Notes: a model not told the origin generated them from the letters alone. Positions 1-6,779 are shown, numbered from the stretch's first letter. The stretch: DNA of 6,779 bases from Candidatus Tariuqbacter arcticus (GCA_013202315.1 JABMRZ010000557.1:1-6779), one strand, 5' to 3'. Program-made: numbers and translations.

Positions 1-36
1 AATAATGGTTGGAGAGATTACATTCCACCCCCATTA

Positions 37-56
37 CCCACCAATAAATTGGTGGG
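37..56 (+). terminator. Hairpin, probable terminator of an upstream gene
   Basis: CCCACCAAT (37-45) pairs perfectly with ATTGGTGGG (48-56), leaving a 2-base AA gap; in practice this is an 8-bp stem with a TAAA loop. A moderately T-rich stretch (about 58-72) follows on the + strand, while the minus strand has no T tract after the stem. This suggests an intrinsic terminator for a + strand gene that ends before or at the left edge of the window. The T tract is broken by A and G, so termination may be inefficient. The upstream gene cannot be identified. Confidence 0.55.
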
Positions 57-173
57 CTATTATGTTGTATTTCATAATTGAATTAATACCCTGTGAATAA
101 TATCCCATCCTCCAAGAACTATACAGTTACAATAAATCTAAAAAATGGACATAAATATATGTTATTAAATTAT

Positions 174-201
174 TTGAAAAAAGGATGCGAAAATTTATGA
201 A
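174..201 (+). promoter_or_regulatory. Weak candidate sigma70-type promoter for glgA
   Basis: TTGAAA (174-179) is followed after 16 bases by TATGAA (196-201). The first hexamer matches TTGACA at 5 of 6 positions and the second matches TATAAT at 4 of 6. AT-rich DNA gives such pairs often by chance, and other combinations nearby (for example TTACAA at 127-132 with CATAAA at 150-155) score less well. If real, it would give a leader of roughly 120 bases before glgA. Confidence 0.25.
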
Positions 202-289
202 TAATTCAGGACAAAAGGTTTTTTATTATTCTCTTCATCTCGCAGGCGAATTCATTCTGCATTCTAAATTTTAAGTTTTCAAATGTTGT

Positions 290-309
290 CTCTGTGTCTC
301 CGTGGTGAA
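290..309. repeat. Single copy of a short dispersed repeat (TTETQR-type)
   Basis: The + strand reads CTCTGTGTCTCCGTGGTGAA. This resembles a dispersed intergenic sequence I recall from many environmental bacterial genomes, which on the other strand yields spurious peptides such as TTETQR when translated; here the minus strand gives FTTETQRQ. The AT-rich flank with repeated ATTC units (251-269) also fits the usual setting of these repeats. Only one copy is present, so repeat status rests on recall and not on comparison within the window. Confidence 0.5.
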
Positions 310-318
310 TTTCTTTTT

Positions 319-323
319 GAGGG
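319..323 (+). promoter_or_regulatory. Ribosome binding site that sets the glgA start
   Basis: GAGGG lies 8 bases before the ATG at 332, an ideal Shine-Dalgarno position. The reading frame stays open upstream to a GTG at 302, but that codon lies inside the dispersed repeat, has no Shine-Dalgarno sequence and would add ten residues that are a translation of the repeat and the ribosome binding site. The ATG at 332 is therefore preferred. Confidence 0.75.
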
Positions 324-331
324 TAAGTAAA

Positions 332-1855
332 ATGAAAACACCCATCAACCCGCACAAATCGCCTCCTGAAACCGGCTTGAAAGTGCTCTTAGCCGCTTCA
401 GAAGCCGACCCGCTTATCAAGGTCGGTGGGTTGGCGGATGTGGTCGGCTCACTGGCGCAGGCGCTGACCGAATTGGGAGTCGATATCCGCATCATCATCC
501 CAGCCTACAAAGCGATCAAAGACAAAGCCGCTCAGGAAGGGAAATTTTCCCTGAAGCCGGTCCACGAACCGATAATCCTGCATCTGGGCGAAAAGCTGAA
601 AAGCGTGTCCTTCCTGCGAATCGATGATTTCCCCTATCCGGTATATTTGGTGGAAGATCCCAACTATTTCGACAGGGACGGCGTATACGGCGCAGACCCG
701 GCAAGCTCCTATAACGATAATTTGGAACGGTATACAATCTTCTGCAAAGCGGTGATTCAATTCCTCACCGAAATCGGCTGGACCCCCGATATCATTCATG
801 CCCACGATTGGCATACCGCTCTCATCCCGGTGTATCTGAAGCAGATTCGCGGAGGAGTTTCCCCACTGTCATATACGGGGAGCCTGTTCACCATTCACAA
901 TCTCGCTTATCAAGGGGTATCCCCGCTGGAAAAATTCGCCCTCCTCGGCGTCGATACCCATAAAATCGCCTGGGATGAATATGAATACTATGGGCGGTTG
1001 AACTTGATGAAACTGGGAATCCTCACCGCCGACAGACTGAATACCGTCAGCCCCAACTACCGGGATGAAACCTTAGCCGGAGGCGACGCCGGAGCAGGCT
1101 TGGAAGGTGTCCTGCAAACGCGGCGCAATCATTATCACGGCATCCTGAACGGTATCAGCCACGATGAATGGTCGCCCGAAAATGACCCCCTTCTTCCGCA
1201 CAAATTCCAAGCCGACTGGGAAGCCTTCAAATCGGCGAATAAAAAAGCCTTGATTAAAAAATGCGGGCTCAACCCCGTTTCCGCTGAAGCGCCGATAATA
1301 GGCTTGATCTCCCGGCTGGTGCATCAGAAGGGAATCGATGTCCTGATTGAGACCCTGAATGAAATCATCGAGCGAGGGTGTTGTGTGGTCATCCTGGGTT
1401 CAGGCGATGAAGACGCTCAAGAATGCTTGGAAGTCAAAGCGCGGAAATATCCCGGTAAAATTCACCTCAATTTCACTCATAACACCCCTCTGGCGCACCT
1501 AATGTTCGCCGGGGTCGATATGTTCCTTATGCCCAGCCGCTTCGAACCGTGCGGTTTGACTCAAATTATCGCTATGCGTTTCGGCACTATACCTATAGTC
1601 CATAATGTGGGCGGATTGAGAAACACTGTGAGAGAATTCGACTCGGCTTCGGGCAAGGGAACCGGATTCAAATTCGCCGAAACATCAAGCCATAATGTTC
1701 TGAAAGCGCTCGATAAAGCCTTGAATGTCTACGCCGATAAAAGGCTGTGGAAACTTTTAGTCAGAAACGCCGCCGCTGAAAGCTTCACCTGGAAAAAATC
1801 CGCCAACCGCTACCTCGAACTTTACCACGAAATATCGACGGAACTGAAGCGATGA
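332..1855 (+). CDS. glgA: Glycogen synthase (GT5, GT-B fold)
   Basis: GlgA transfers glucose from a sugar nucleotide, normally ADP-glucose in bacteria, to the non-reducing end of an alpha-1,4-glucan in the cytoplasm. The 507-residue product is slightly longer than typical bacterial GlgA (about 480). In the N-terminal lobe it has KVGGLADV (30-37), the nucleotide-sugar binding lysine motif, then HAHDWH (156-161) and IHNLAYQG (188-195). In the C-terminal lobe it has SRLVHQKG (327-334), with the Arg and Lys that contact phosphates, and SRFEPCGLTQ (402-411) with Glu405 in the conserved catalytic-site position, followed by the GG of VGGLRNTV (426-433). The first 15 residues are a non-conserved extension, which explains part of the extra length. 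The start is the ATG with GAGGG 8 bases upstream. Its TGA overlaps the glgX start as ATGA. Assignment to the family is secure; ADP- versus UDP-glucose preference is inferred from the family. Confidence 0.96.
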   Translation: MKTPINPHKSPPETGLKVLLAASEADPLIKVGGLADVVGSLAQALTELGVDIRIIIPAYKAIKDKAAQEGKFSLKPVHEPIILHLGEKLKSVSFLRIDDFPYPVYLVEDPNYFDRDGVYGADPASSYNDNLERYTIFCKAVIQFLTEIGWTPDIIHAHDWHTALIPVYLKQIRGGVSPLSYTGSLFTIHNLAYQGVSPLEKFALLGVDTHKIAWDEYEYYGRLNLMKLGILTADRLNTVSPNYRDETLAGGDAGAGLEGVLQTRRNHYHGILNGISHDEWSPENDPLLPHKFQADWEAFKSANKKALIKKCGLNPVSAEAPIIGLISRLVHQKGIDVLIETLNEIIERGCCVVILGSGDEDAQECLEVKARKYPGKIHLNFTHNTPLAHLMFAGVDMFLMPSRFEPCGLTQIIAMRFGTIPIVHNVGGLRNTVREFDSASGKGTGFKFAETSSHNVLKALDKALNVYADKRLWKLLVRNAAAESFTWKKSANRYLELYHEISTELKR

Positions 1856-3897
1856 AGGTTTACAGCGGTTCCCCCCTCAACCTGGGTGCGCGAGTCGAAG
1901 CCGGCGGGGTCAATTTCGCCCTTTACAGCCGAAACGCCGACTCCGTCAAATTGACGCTTTTCGATGATTCAAGGGATGAACAGCCCGCCGAAGAGATTGA
2001 CCTGTCTCCAATCCATAATCGCACCGGCGATATCTGGCACATTTTCATTGAAGGCGCCGGGCACGGCCAATTATACGGCTTCAAAGTGAACGGTCCCCGC
2101 AAGGCGGAATTGGGCTTCCGATTTTTTCCAAGGAAAATACTGCTCGACCCATACGCCCGAGCGGTCGCAGATTTAAACGGCTTGCCTAAAAGCGTCGTTA
2201 TAGAAAATAATTTCGATTGGGAAGGCGTCCCCAAGCCCCGAACCTCGCTGGAAAATTCAGTGATATACGAAACTCACATTAGGGGCTTGACCATACATTC
2301 GTCTTCCGGCGCCAGGCACCCCGGCGCTTATCTCGGCGTCATCGAAAAGATTCCCTATCTGAAAGAATTGGGAATTACCGCGGTCGAGTTCCTGCCCCTG
2401 CAAGAATTCAACCACCGTGAAAATCCGCGGCGCAATCCCCTTTCGGACGAAACATTGGGCAACTACTGGGGCTACAGCACCATAGCCTTTTTCGCCCCTA
2501 AAGCCAGTTATTGCAGTTCCGGCGACTGCGGAGAACAGGTCGATGAATTCAAATTAATGGTGCGCGAACTCCACCGGGCGGGGATTGAAGTCATCCTGGA
2601 TATCGTCTTCAATCACACCGCCGAAATGAAACTAAGGGGTCCTGTATACAACTTTCGCGGTATAGACAACCGCGCCTATTATTTAATCAAGAGGGACAGG
2701 AGCAGATATCTTAATCTCACCGGCTGCGGCAATACTTTCTTCTGCAACCATCCCGCCGCCGCCGCTTTAATCCTGGACTGCCTGAAATACTGGGTGACTG
2801 AAATGAAGGTAGATGGCTTCCGCTTTGATTTGGCTACCATCTTTAACCGGAACCGGAGCGGCGATTGGTGGGAAGCCCCACCCCTCCTGATGTGGATAAA
2901 CAATGACCCGATCCTGCGCAATGTGAAATTGATTTCCGAACCCTGGGATGCGGCGGGAGGCTACAAAGTGGGATCCTTCGGCGGAGAAAAATGGTGCGAT
3001 TGGAACGACCGCTTCCGAGATGATGTCAGACGGTTCTGGCGAGGTGATGAAGGGACGGTCGGCGGTTTAGCCACCCGCCTTGCCGGGAGCGCCGATTTAT
3101 TCCATTCCAAAGGAACTCCTCTGCGGAGTATAAATTTCATCACCTGCCACGACGGCTTCACCCTCTGCGATTTGGTCAGCTATAAAAGAAAGCATAATCT
3201 TGCCAACGGTCATCGAAACAGGGACGGCGCTCGCGAAAACCTCAGTTTAAATTGTGGAAAAGAGGGTGAAACCGATGACCATAGGGTAATTCGAAAACGC
3301 ATCAAGATGGCGAAGAATTTCCTCACCATTCTCCTCCTCAGTCAAGGTACACCAATGCTGTTGGGCGGAGATGAATTCCTCCGCACCCAAAAAGGGAACA
3401 ATAACCCCTATTGCCAGGATAATGAAATCTCCTGGTATAACTGGGAATTATTAAAACGGAACCAGGAAATTTTCCGCTTCTGCCGGGAATTGATAGAATT
3501 CCGAAAACGCCATCCCGCCCTCCGCCGCAGGACTTTCTTCATTGGAGCTGACGCCAGTCCAAGCCGCCTGCCCGACATCAATTGGTTCTCTTATAATGGT
3601 AAGAGGCAGGATTGGAAGTCTGAAAATAAAACCCTCGCCTGCTTGATCGACGGCTCTCGAACCGCAACCGGCGCCGATAAAGATGACAACGACCTCAACC
3701 TAATGTTCAATGCAGGCGCCCGCGCCCGCAAATTCCGAGTGCCTTCGCCGGGTAATGGAAAAAAATGGCATTTAGCCATAAATACCGCCAGCCATTACCC
3801 AGCGGACATTTTCTCCCCCGGGGAAGAACCGACAGCCGCTGAATCGGGGATATGTCTGCTTGCCCCTAAGTCAACAGTTGTGCTGATAAATAAATGA
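1852..3897 (+). CDS. glgX: Glycogen debranching enzyme, isoamylase type (GH13)
   Basis: GlgX hydrolyses alpha-1,6 branch linkages in glycogen or limit dextrin, releasing linear maltooligosaccharides in the cytoplasm. The 681-residue product has a normal length for the family. An N-terminal CBM48-like beta-sandwich (about 8-100, with GVNFALYSRNADSVKLTLFD) precedes the GH13 barrel. The conserved regions are all present: ILDIVFNHTAE (248-258), DGFRFDLA (321-328) with nucleophile Asp326, LISEPWD (360-366) with acid/base Glu363, and CHDGF (432-436) with Asp434 as transition-state stabiliser. TGCGNTFFCNHP (290-301) and PYCQDNEISW (519-528) are typical of GlgX and isoamylases. The C-terminal domain (about 560-681) is less conserved. 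The segment from 365 to 416 (WDAAGGYKVGSF onward, RDDVRRFWRGD, LATRLAGSADLF) resembles plant isoamylases as well as bacterial GlgX. The ATG overlaps the glgA stop; only a weak GGA (1840-1842) precedes it, so coupling to glgA translation is likely. Confidence 0.95.
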   Translation: MKVYSGSPLNLGARVEAGGVNFALYSRNADSVKLTLFDDSRDEQPAEEIDLSPIHNRTGDIWHIFIEGAGHGQLYGFKVNGPRKAELGFRFFPRKILLDPYARAVADLNGLPKSVVIENNFDWEGVPKPRTSLENSVIYETHIRGLTIHSSSGARHPGAYLGVIEKIPYLKELGITAVEFLPLQEFNHRENPRRNPLSDETLGNYWGYSTIAFFAPKASYCSSGDCGEQVDEFKLMVRELHRAGIEVILDIVFNHTAEMKLRGPVYNFRGIDNRAYYLIKRDRSRYLNLTGCGNTFFCNHPAAAALILDCLKYWVTEMKVDGFRFDLATIFNRNRSGDWWEAPPLLMWINNDPILRNVKLISEPWDAAGGYKVGSFGGEKWCDWNDRFRDDVRRFWRGDEGTVGGLATRLAGSADLFHSKGTPLRSINFITCHDGFTLCDLVSYKRKHNLANGHRNRDGARENLSLNCGKEGETDDHRVIRKRIKMAKNFLTILLLSQGTPMLLGGDEFLRTQKGNNNPYCQDNEISWYNWELLKRNQEIFRFCRELIEFRKRHPALRRRTFFIGADASPSRLPDINWFSYNGKRQDWKSENKTLACLIDGSRTATGADKDDNDLNLMFNAGARARKFRVPSPGNGKKWHLAINTASHYPADIFSPGEEPTAAESGICLLAPKSTVVLINK

Positions 3898-4076
3898 AAC
3901 CGGAGAATTTGAATAATAATATATTGAAACACAAGATAGTCGAACAAACACCGGTATTCGTCTTTCCGGCTTGCCCGGAATCGATTCCTGATGCCTCAGC
4001 GGTTGGCTGAATTGTGGAAATTACAGACTGTATTATCATCCTTTCTCACTTTCACACTTAAATCCTCGGATTAAAA
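3898..4076 (+). other. glgX-glgP intergenic spacer
   Basis: This 179-base spacer has no open frame worth calling. It contains a small REP-like palindrome at 3964-3980, a pyrimidine-rich stretch at about 4037-4059, and a weak CGGA Shine-Dalgarno-like element (4067-4070) 6 bases before the glgP ATG. TATTAT at 4031-4036 resembles a -10 box but has no -35 hexamer at proper spacing. No T-rich terminator follows glgX, so read-through from glgA-glgX into glgP is plausible, with or without an internal promoter. Confidence 0.5.
3964..3980. repeat. REP-like palindrome between glgX and glgP
   Basis: TTCCGG (3964-3969) pairs with CCGGAA (3975-3980) around a CTTGC loop. The wider sequence, GTCTTTCCGG running into CCGGAATC (3960-3982), is one base away from the GTCATTCC...GGAATC frame that I recall from REP elements dispersed in many bacterial genomes. 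No T tract follows, so it is a poor intrinsic terminator. It could still stabilise the glgX 3' end of a processed transcript. Only one copy is visible. Confidence 0.45.
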
Positions 4077-6641
4077 ATGCCCAAAGTGCACATCTTTGAA
4101 GTTAAGCCCAACATTCCTAAAAATTTAGAAAGTCTAATCGACCTCGCTTACAATCTCCATTGGTGTTGGAACGATTTGTGCGAAGACCTCTTCCAGCGCA
4201 TCGATCCCGATATCTGGGAGGAAGTCGACCACAATCCGGTAAAAATGCTGGGAAGGATCAGCCAGGAAAGATTCCTGGAACTTCAAAAGGACGATGCCTT
4301 CATCGACCACCTCGAACGCTCCATTCGCAACCTGGAAGTCTATCTGATGGAGAGAAGCTGGTTCCAGAAGGAATACCCCGACAGAAGCGGGATGCAGGTA
4401 GCTTATTTCTCCGCTGAATTTGGCATACACGAATGCCTGCCGATTTATTCCGGCGGGTTGGGTGTTCTGGCGGGCGACCACTTGAAATCAACCAGCGATC
4501 TGGGAATTCCCATCTTAGCCGTAGGACTCGCATATCAAAAAGGATTCTTCCAGCAGTATCTGAACGCCGACGGATGGCAGCAGGAAACATATAAACACTT
4601 GGATTTTACTAATCTGCCTATGAAACTGGTCAAGGATAACAACGGCCATCCGGTTATTATTAAAATCGATTTCCCCGGAAGGGAAGTTGCGGTTCAGTGT
4701 TGGAAAATCGATATCGGCAGGGCGCAGTTGTATCTGTTGGATACCAACACCACCGAAAACAATCCGGCTGACAGGACTATCACCGATGAGCTGTATGTCG
4801 GCGATTTGGAAAAACGGATACAACAGGAAATCGTCCTGGGTATCGGCGGATACCGAATGCTGCGAGCTTTGGATAAGAATCCCACCGTGTTCCATATGAA
4901 TGAAGGGCACAGCGCTTTTTTAGCGGTGGAAAGAATCCGCGACCTGATGCACGAGCACGGGCTTGACTGGAACGAAGCTAAACTCGCCGCCTGCGCGGGA
5001 AACATCTTCACCACCCATACACCCGTTCCCGCCGGAAACGATGTGTTCCCTAAATATGTGATAGACAAATACTTCAGAGAATACTGCGCATCTTGCGGCT
5101 TGAGCGCCGAACAATTTATGAATCTGGGGCGCATTCCCGGCGAAAATGAAAATGGCGAATTCGTTATGCCGGTCCTGGCTATGAAGCTCGCTTCTCATAC
5201 CAACGCCGTCAGCAAACTGCATTGCCAAGTTTCACGGCGGATGTGGAGCAATCTCTGGCCCGGGCAGCCTGAAAATGAGATACCCGTCGTCTCAATCACC
5301 AATGGAGTGCATCCTCCCACTTGGATGTCACGCGAAATGCATAACCTCCTCGCACGCTATTTGGGACCGCAATGGGAAGAAAATCCCCACGACGCCGAAC
5401 TGTGGAGAAGGGTGGATCGCATCTCCGACGAAGAACTGTGGCGCACCCATGTGCGAGGAAGAGAAAGACTGGTGGCGTTCGCTCGTGAAAGACTACGCCA
5501 GCAGCTCCAAAATCGAGGCGCCAGTCAAGCGGAAATCCTCGAAGCCGAAAATGTCCTGAACCCGGAGTTCTTGACCATCGGCTTCGGACGCAGGTTCGCC
5601 ACCTATAAACGCGCCACCCTCATCCTTAATAACTTAGACCGATTGAAGGAAATCCTCACCAACAACGAACGACCCGTACAAATAATCTTCGCCGGAAAAG
5701 CCCATCCTAAGGATGAGCCCGGCAAGAAATTCATCCGTAAAATTATCCACATCAGCCGCGATCCAGCCATACGAAATCGAATGGTCTTCATCGAAAACTA
5801 CGATATCTGCGTCGGCAGAAATATGGTTCAAGGAGCGGATGTCTGGCTTAACAACCCCCGCCGGCTTATGGAAGCCAGCGGCACCAGCGGAATGAAAGCC
5901 GCCTTCAACGGCGGACTCAACTTGAGCATCCTCGATGGATGGTGGGATGAAGGCTTCAAACCCAACCTCGGTTGGACGATTGGAAAAGGGGAGGAGTATG
6001 ACGATTTCGACCTGCAGGACGATATCGAATCCAACGCGCTCTACGATATTCTGGAACAGGAAATCGTCCCGCTGTTCTATAAAAAAGGACCAAACGGCAT
6101 TCCACGCGAATGGGTTCACTATATGAAGGAATCGATGAAAGTGCTCTGCCCGGAATATTCCACCAACCGAATGACATTTGAATACACCGAAATGTTCTAT
6201 CTCCCGGCTTATGAAAATTTCTCTCGAATAACCCAAAATGAATTCGCTCTGGCAAAAGAATTGTCTAAATGGAAACGGAAAGTTCAAAAAGGCTGGCAGC
6301 AAATTAAAGTGCTTGAAGTCACCAAGGACAATGGAACCGGCTTTAAAGTGAACGATTATTATTCAGTCCAGGTTAAAGTCCAATTGGGAGCGCTTTCAGC
6401 GGAAGATGTGTCGGTGGAACTCTATTGCGGCAAGGTCGATTATGATTATAAAGTGATGGAAGGGAAATCTTTGACTCTCGATTTTATCGATAGCGAAGGA
6501 AACGGCGTTGCCGCTTTTGCGGGAAAAATCCCCCTCGATAACAGCGGCAGGCATGGATTCAGCGTACGAGTCATTCCAAACCGCGAAAAACTCGTCGCCT
6601 TCAGAGAACTCGGTTTCATCACCTGGGAGGAACGGCGGTGA
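4077..6641 (+). CDS. glgP: Alpha-glucan (glycogen) phosphorylase, GT35, DUF3417 type
   Basis: GlgP releases glucose-1-phosphate from non-reducing ends of alpha-1,4-glucans by PLP-dependent phosphorolysis in the cytoplasm. The 854-residue product is of the bacterial/archaeal type (TIGR02094-like) that differs from the animal and E. coli enzymes. It starts with a DUF3417-like region (about 12-110, with AYNLHWCWND) followed by VAYFSAEFGIHECLPIYSGG (108-127) and GVLAGDHLKSTSDLG (129-143). Further motifs are FHMNEGHSAF (272-281), THTPVPAGND (313-322) and SITNGVHPPTW (406-416). GFGRRFATYKR (502-512) carries Arg506 and Lys511 at the phosphate-binding positions. EASGTSGMKAAFNGG (599-613) carries Lys607, the expected PLP Schiff-base lysine. 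The C-terminal part (about 740-854) is beta-rich and typical for this subtype. The ATG is chosen because the family N-terminus (KVHIFEV, then LAYNLHW) begins here; its Shine-Dalgarno (CGGA, 4067-4070) is weak. Substrate chain-length preference cannot be read from the sequence. Confidence 0.96.
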   Translation: MPKVHIFEVKPNIPKNLESLIDLAYNLHWCWNDLCEDLFQRIDPDIWEEVDHNPVKMLGRISQERFLELQKDDAFIDHLERSIRNLEVYLMERSWFQKEYPDRSGMQVAYFSAEFGIHECLPIYSGGLGVLAGDHLKSTSDLGIPILAVGLAYQKGFFQQYLNADGWQQETYKHLDFTNLPMKLVKDNNGHPVIIKIDFPGREVAVQCWKIDIGRAQLYLLDTNTTENNPADRTITDELYVGDLEKRIQQEIVLGIGGYRMLRALDKNPTVFHMNEGHSAFLAVERIRDLMHEHGLDWNEAKLAACAGNIFTTHTPVPAGNDVFPKYVIDKYFREYCASCGLSAEQFMNLGRIPGENENGEFVMPVLAMKLASHTNAVSKLHCQVSRRMWSNLWPGQPENEIPVVSITNGVHPPTWMSREMHNLLARYLGPQWEENPHDAELWRRVDRISDEELWRTHVRGRERLVAFARERLRQQLQNRGASQAEILEAENVLNPEFLTIGFGRRFATYKRATLILNNLDRLKEILTNNERPVQIIFAGKAHPKDEPGKKFIRKIIHISRDPAIRNRMVFIENYDICVGRNMVQGADVWLNNPRRLMEASGTSGMKAAFNGGLNLSILDGWWDEGFKPNLGWTIGKGEEYDDFDLQDDIESNALYDILEQEIVPLFYKKGPNGIPREWVHYMKESMKVLCPEYSTNRMTFEYTEMFYLPAYENFSRITQNEFALAKELSKWKRKVQKGWQQIKVLEVTKDNGTGFKVNDYYSVQVKVQLGALSAEDVSVELYCGKVDYDYKVMEGKSLTLDFIDSEGNGVAAFAGKIPLDNSGRHGFSVRVIPNREKLVAFRELGFITWEERR

Positions 6642-6679
6642 AACTGTGGACTTTGCTATTAGGAAATACTGTCAAGTAA
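6638..6679 (+). other. 13-codon mini-ORF overlapping the glgP stop
   Basis: GTG at 6638 overlaps the glgP TGA as GTGA and is preceded by GGGAGG (6625-6630) at 7 bases, a better Shine-Dalgarno arrangement than that of any gene here except glgA. The frame encodes MKLWTLLLGNTVK and stops at TAA (6677-6679), just before the terminator hairpin. The start looks like that of a coupled gene with a basic then hydrophobic N-terminus, but it is too short to be a recognised protein. It may be the stub of a deleted gene or chance, since GGGAGG also encodes the Trp-Glu-Glu end of GlgP. Confidence 0.2.
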
Positions 6680-6686
6680 ATAGAAT

Positions 6687-6709
6687 AAGGGGCTCATATA
6701 AAGCCCCTT
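6687..6709 (+). terminator. Probable terminator of the glg cluster
   Basis: AAGGGGCT (6687-6694) pairs perfectly with AGCCCCTT (6702-6709) around a 7-base loop, CATATAA. The stem lies 45 bases after the glgP stop. The downstream tract (CTTAAATTAAT) is only moderately T-rich, and the opposite strand has an A/T-mixed tract, so the hairpin might act in either direction with modest strength. Its position after the last gene supports a role as the 3' end of the glgP transcript. The remaining bases to 6779 are AT-rich with no gene seen. Confidence 0.7.
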
Positions 6710-6779
6710 CTTAAATTAATCGGTTATCTATTCTAATCAGCAGATTGTATTTATTAGACATACGGAAACATTTAGTATA

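Larger units (their letters stand above)
57..331 (+). other. AT-rich non-coding leader upstream of glgA
   Basis: This stretch contains no convincing gene. It is clearly more AT-rich than the coding regions and has short A and T runs. It holds weak promoter-like hexamers, a 25-codon open frame (197-274) that is probably chance, a dispersed repeat at 290-309, and the glgA ribosome binding site at its end. I see no tRNA, riboswitch core or strong GC-rich secondary structure. The glgA promoter must lie here if the hairpin at 37-56 terminates upstream transcription. Confidence 0.6.

Noticed and set aside
1..100. Coding tail of an upstream gene (frames 1 and 2 stay open into the hairpin region)
   Set aside because: The frames end at 79-81 and 98-100, beyond the terminator-like hairpin, and their translations look like non-coding DNA. 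Too little sequence is available to decide.
200..230. AATAAT/ATTATT inverted repeat in the glgA leader
   Set aside because: The stem is made only of A-T pairs with a 19-base loop, and such matches are expected in AT-rich DNA.
302..331. GTG at 302 as an earlier glgA start
   Set aside because: It lies in the repeat, has no Shine-Dalgarno sequence, and would add ten residues encoded by repeat and ribosome binding site; the ATG at 332 has GAGGG at ideal spacing.
271..498. Minus-strand 75-residue open frame ending in FTTETQRQHLKT
   Set aside because: It runs antisense over the start of glgA, and its C-terminal end is a translation of the dispersed repeat; such tails are a known artefact of spurious ORFs.
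3184..3225. GlgX HNLANG segment (KHNLANGHRNRDG) as an unusual change from HNEANG
   Set aside because: Leu at this position also occurs, by recall, in isoamylase-type relatives, and all catalytic residues are intact, so it is not evidence of altered function.
4031..4036. TATTAT as -10 box of a separate glgP promoter
   Set aside because: No -35 hexamer stands 16-18 bases upstream: TTGTGG (4012-4017) is too close and TTGGCT (4003-4008) too far. Not enough for a promoter call.
5634..6302. Minus-strand 222-residue open frame inside glgP
   Set aside because: It is antisense to the PLP-lysine and phosphate-binding region of a clearly coding GlgP, shows no recognisable motif, and is explained by codon bias of the sense gene.

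Overview
The window is a compact bacterial glycogen (alpha-glucan) metabolism cluster on the + strand: glgA (glycogen synthase, GT5), glgX (isoamylase-type debranching enzyme, GH13) and glgP (alpha-glucan phosphorylase of the bacterial GT35 type with an N-terminal DUF3417 region). All three genes are complete, keep their catalytic motifs, look alike in codon use and fill about 90 percent of the sequence. Nothing in them suggests decay or recent transfer.

Layout: positions 1-331 hold no convincing gene. A GC-rich hairpin at 37-56 is the probable terminator of an upstream + strand gene. An AT-rich leader follows, with weak promoter candidates and one copy of a short dispersed repeat (290-309) just before the glgA ribosome binding site. 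glgA (332-1855) and glgX (1852-3897) overlap by ATGA, so they are probably translationally coupled. A 179-base gap (3898-4076) carries a small REP-like palindrome. glgP runs from 4077 to 6641. After it come a 13-codon mini-ORF with a well-placed Shine-Dalgarno sequence (6638-6679) and a clean 8-bp hairpin (6687-6709) that probably ends the unit.

Together the enzymes elongate alpha-1,4-glucan from a sugar nucleotide (GlgA), remove alpha-1,6 branches (GlgX) and release glucose-1-phosphate (GlgP). The branching enzyme (GlgB) and ADP-glucose pyrophosphorylase (GlgC) are absent here and would have to be encoded elsewhere.

Organism: a bacterium with moderate GC in genes and AT-rich spacers. The short phosphorylase type and the dispersed repeats resemble environmental, deep-branching or candidate-phylum bacteria more than enterobacteria, but no phylum can be named from this sequence. 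I see no new system; the points worth a second look are the intergenic repeats, the coupling of synthase with debranching enzyme, and the mini-ORF after glgP.
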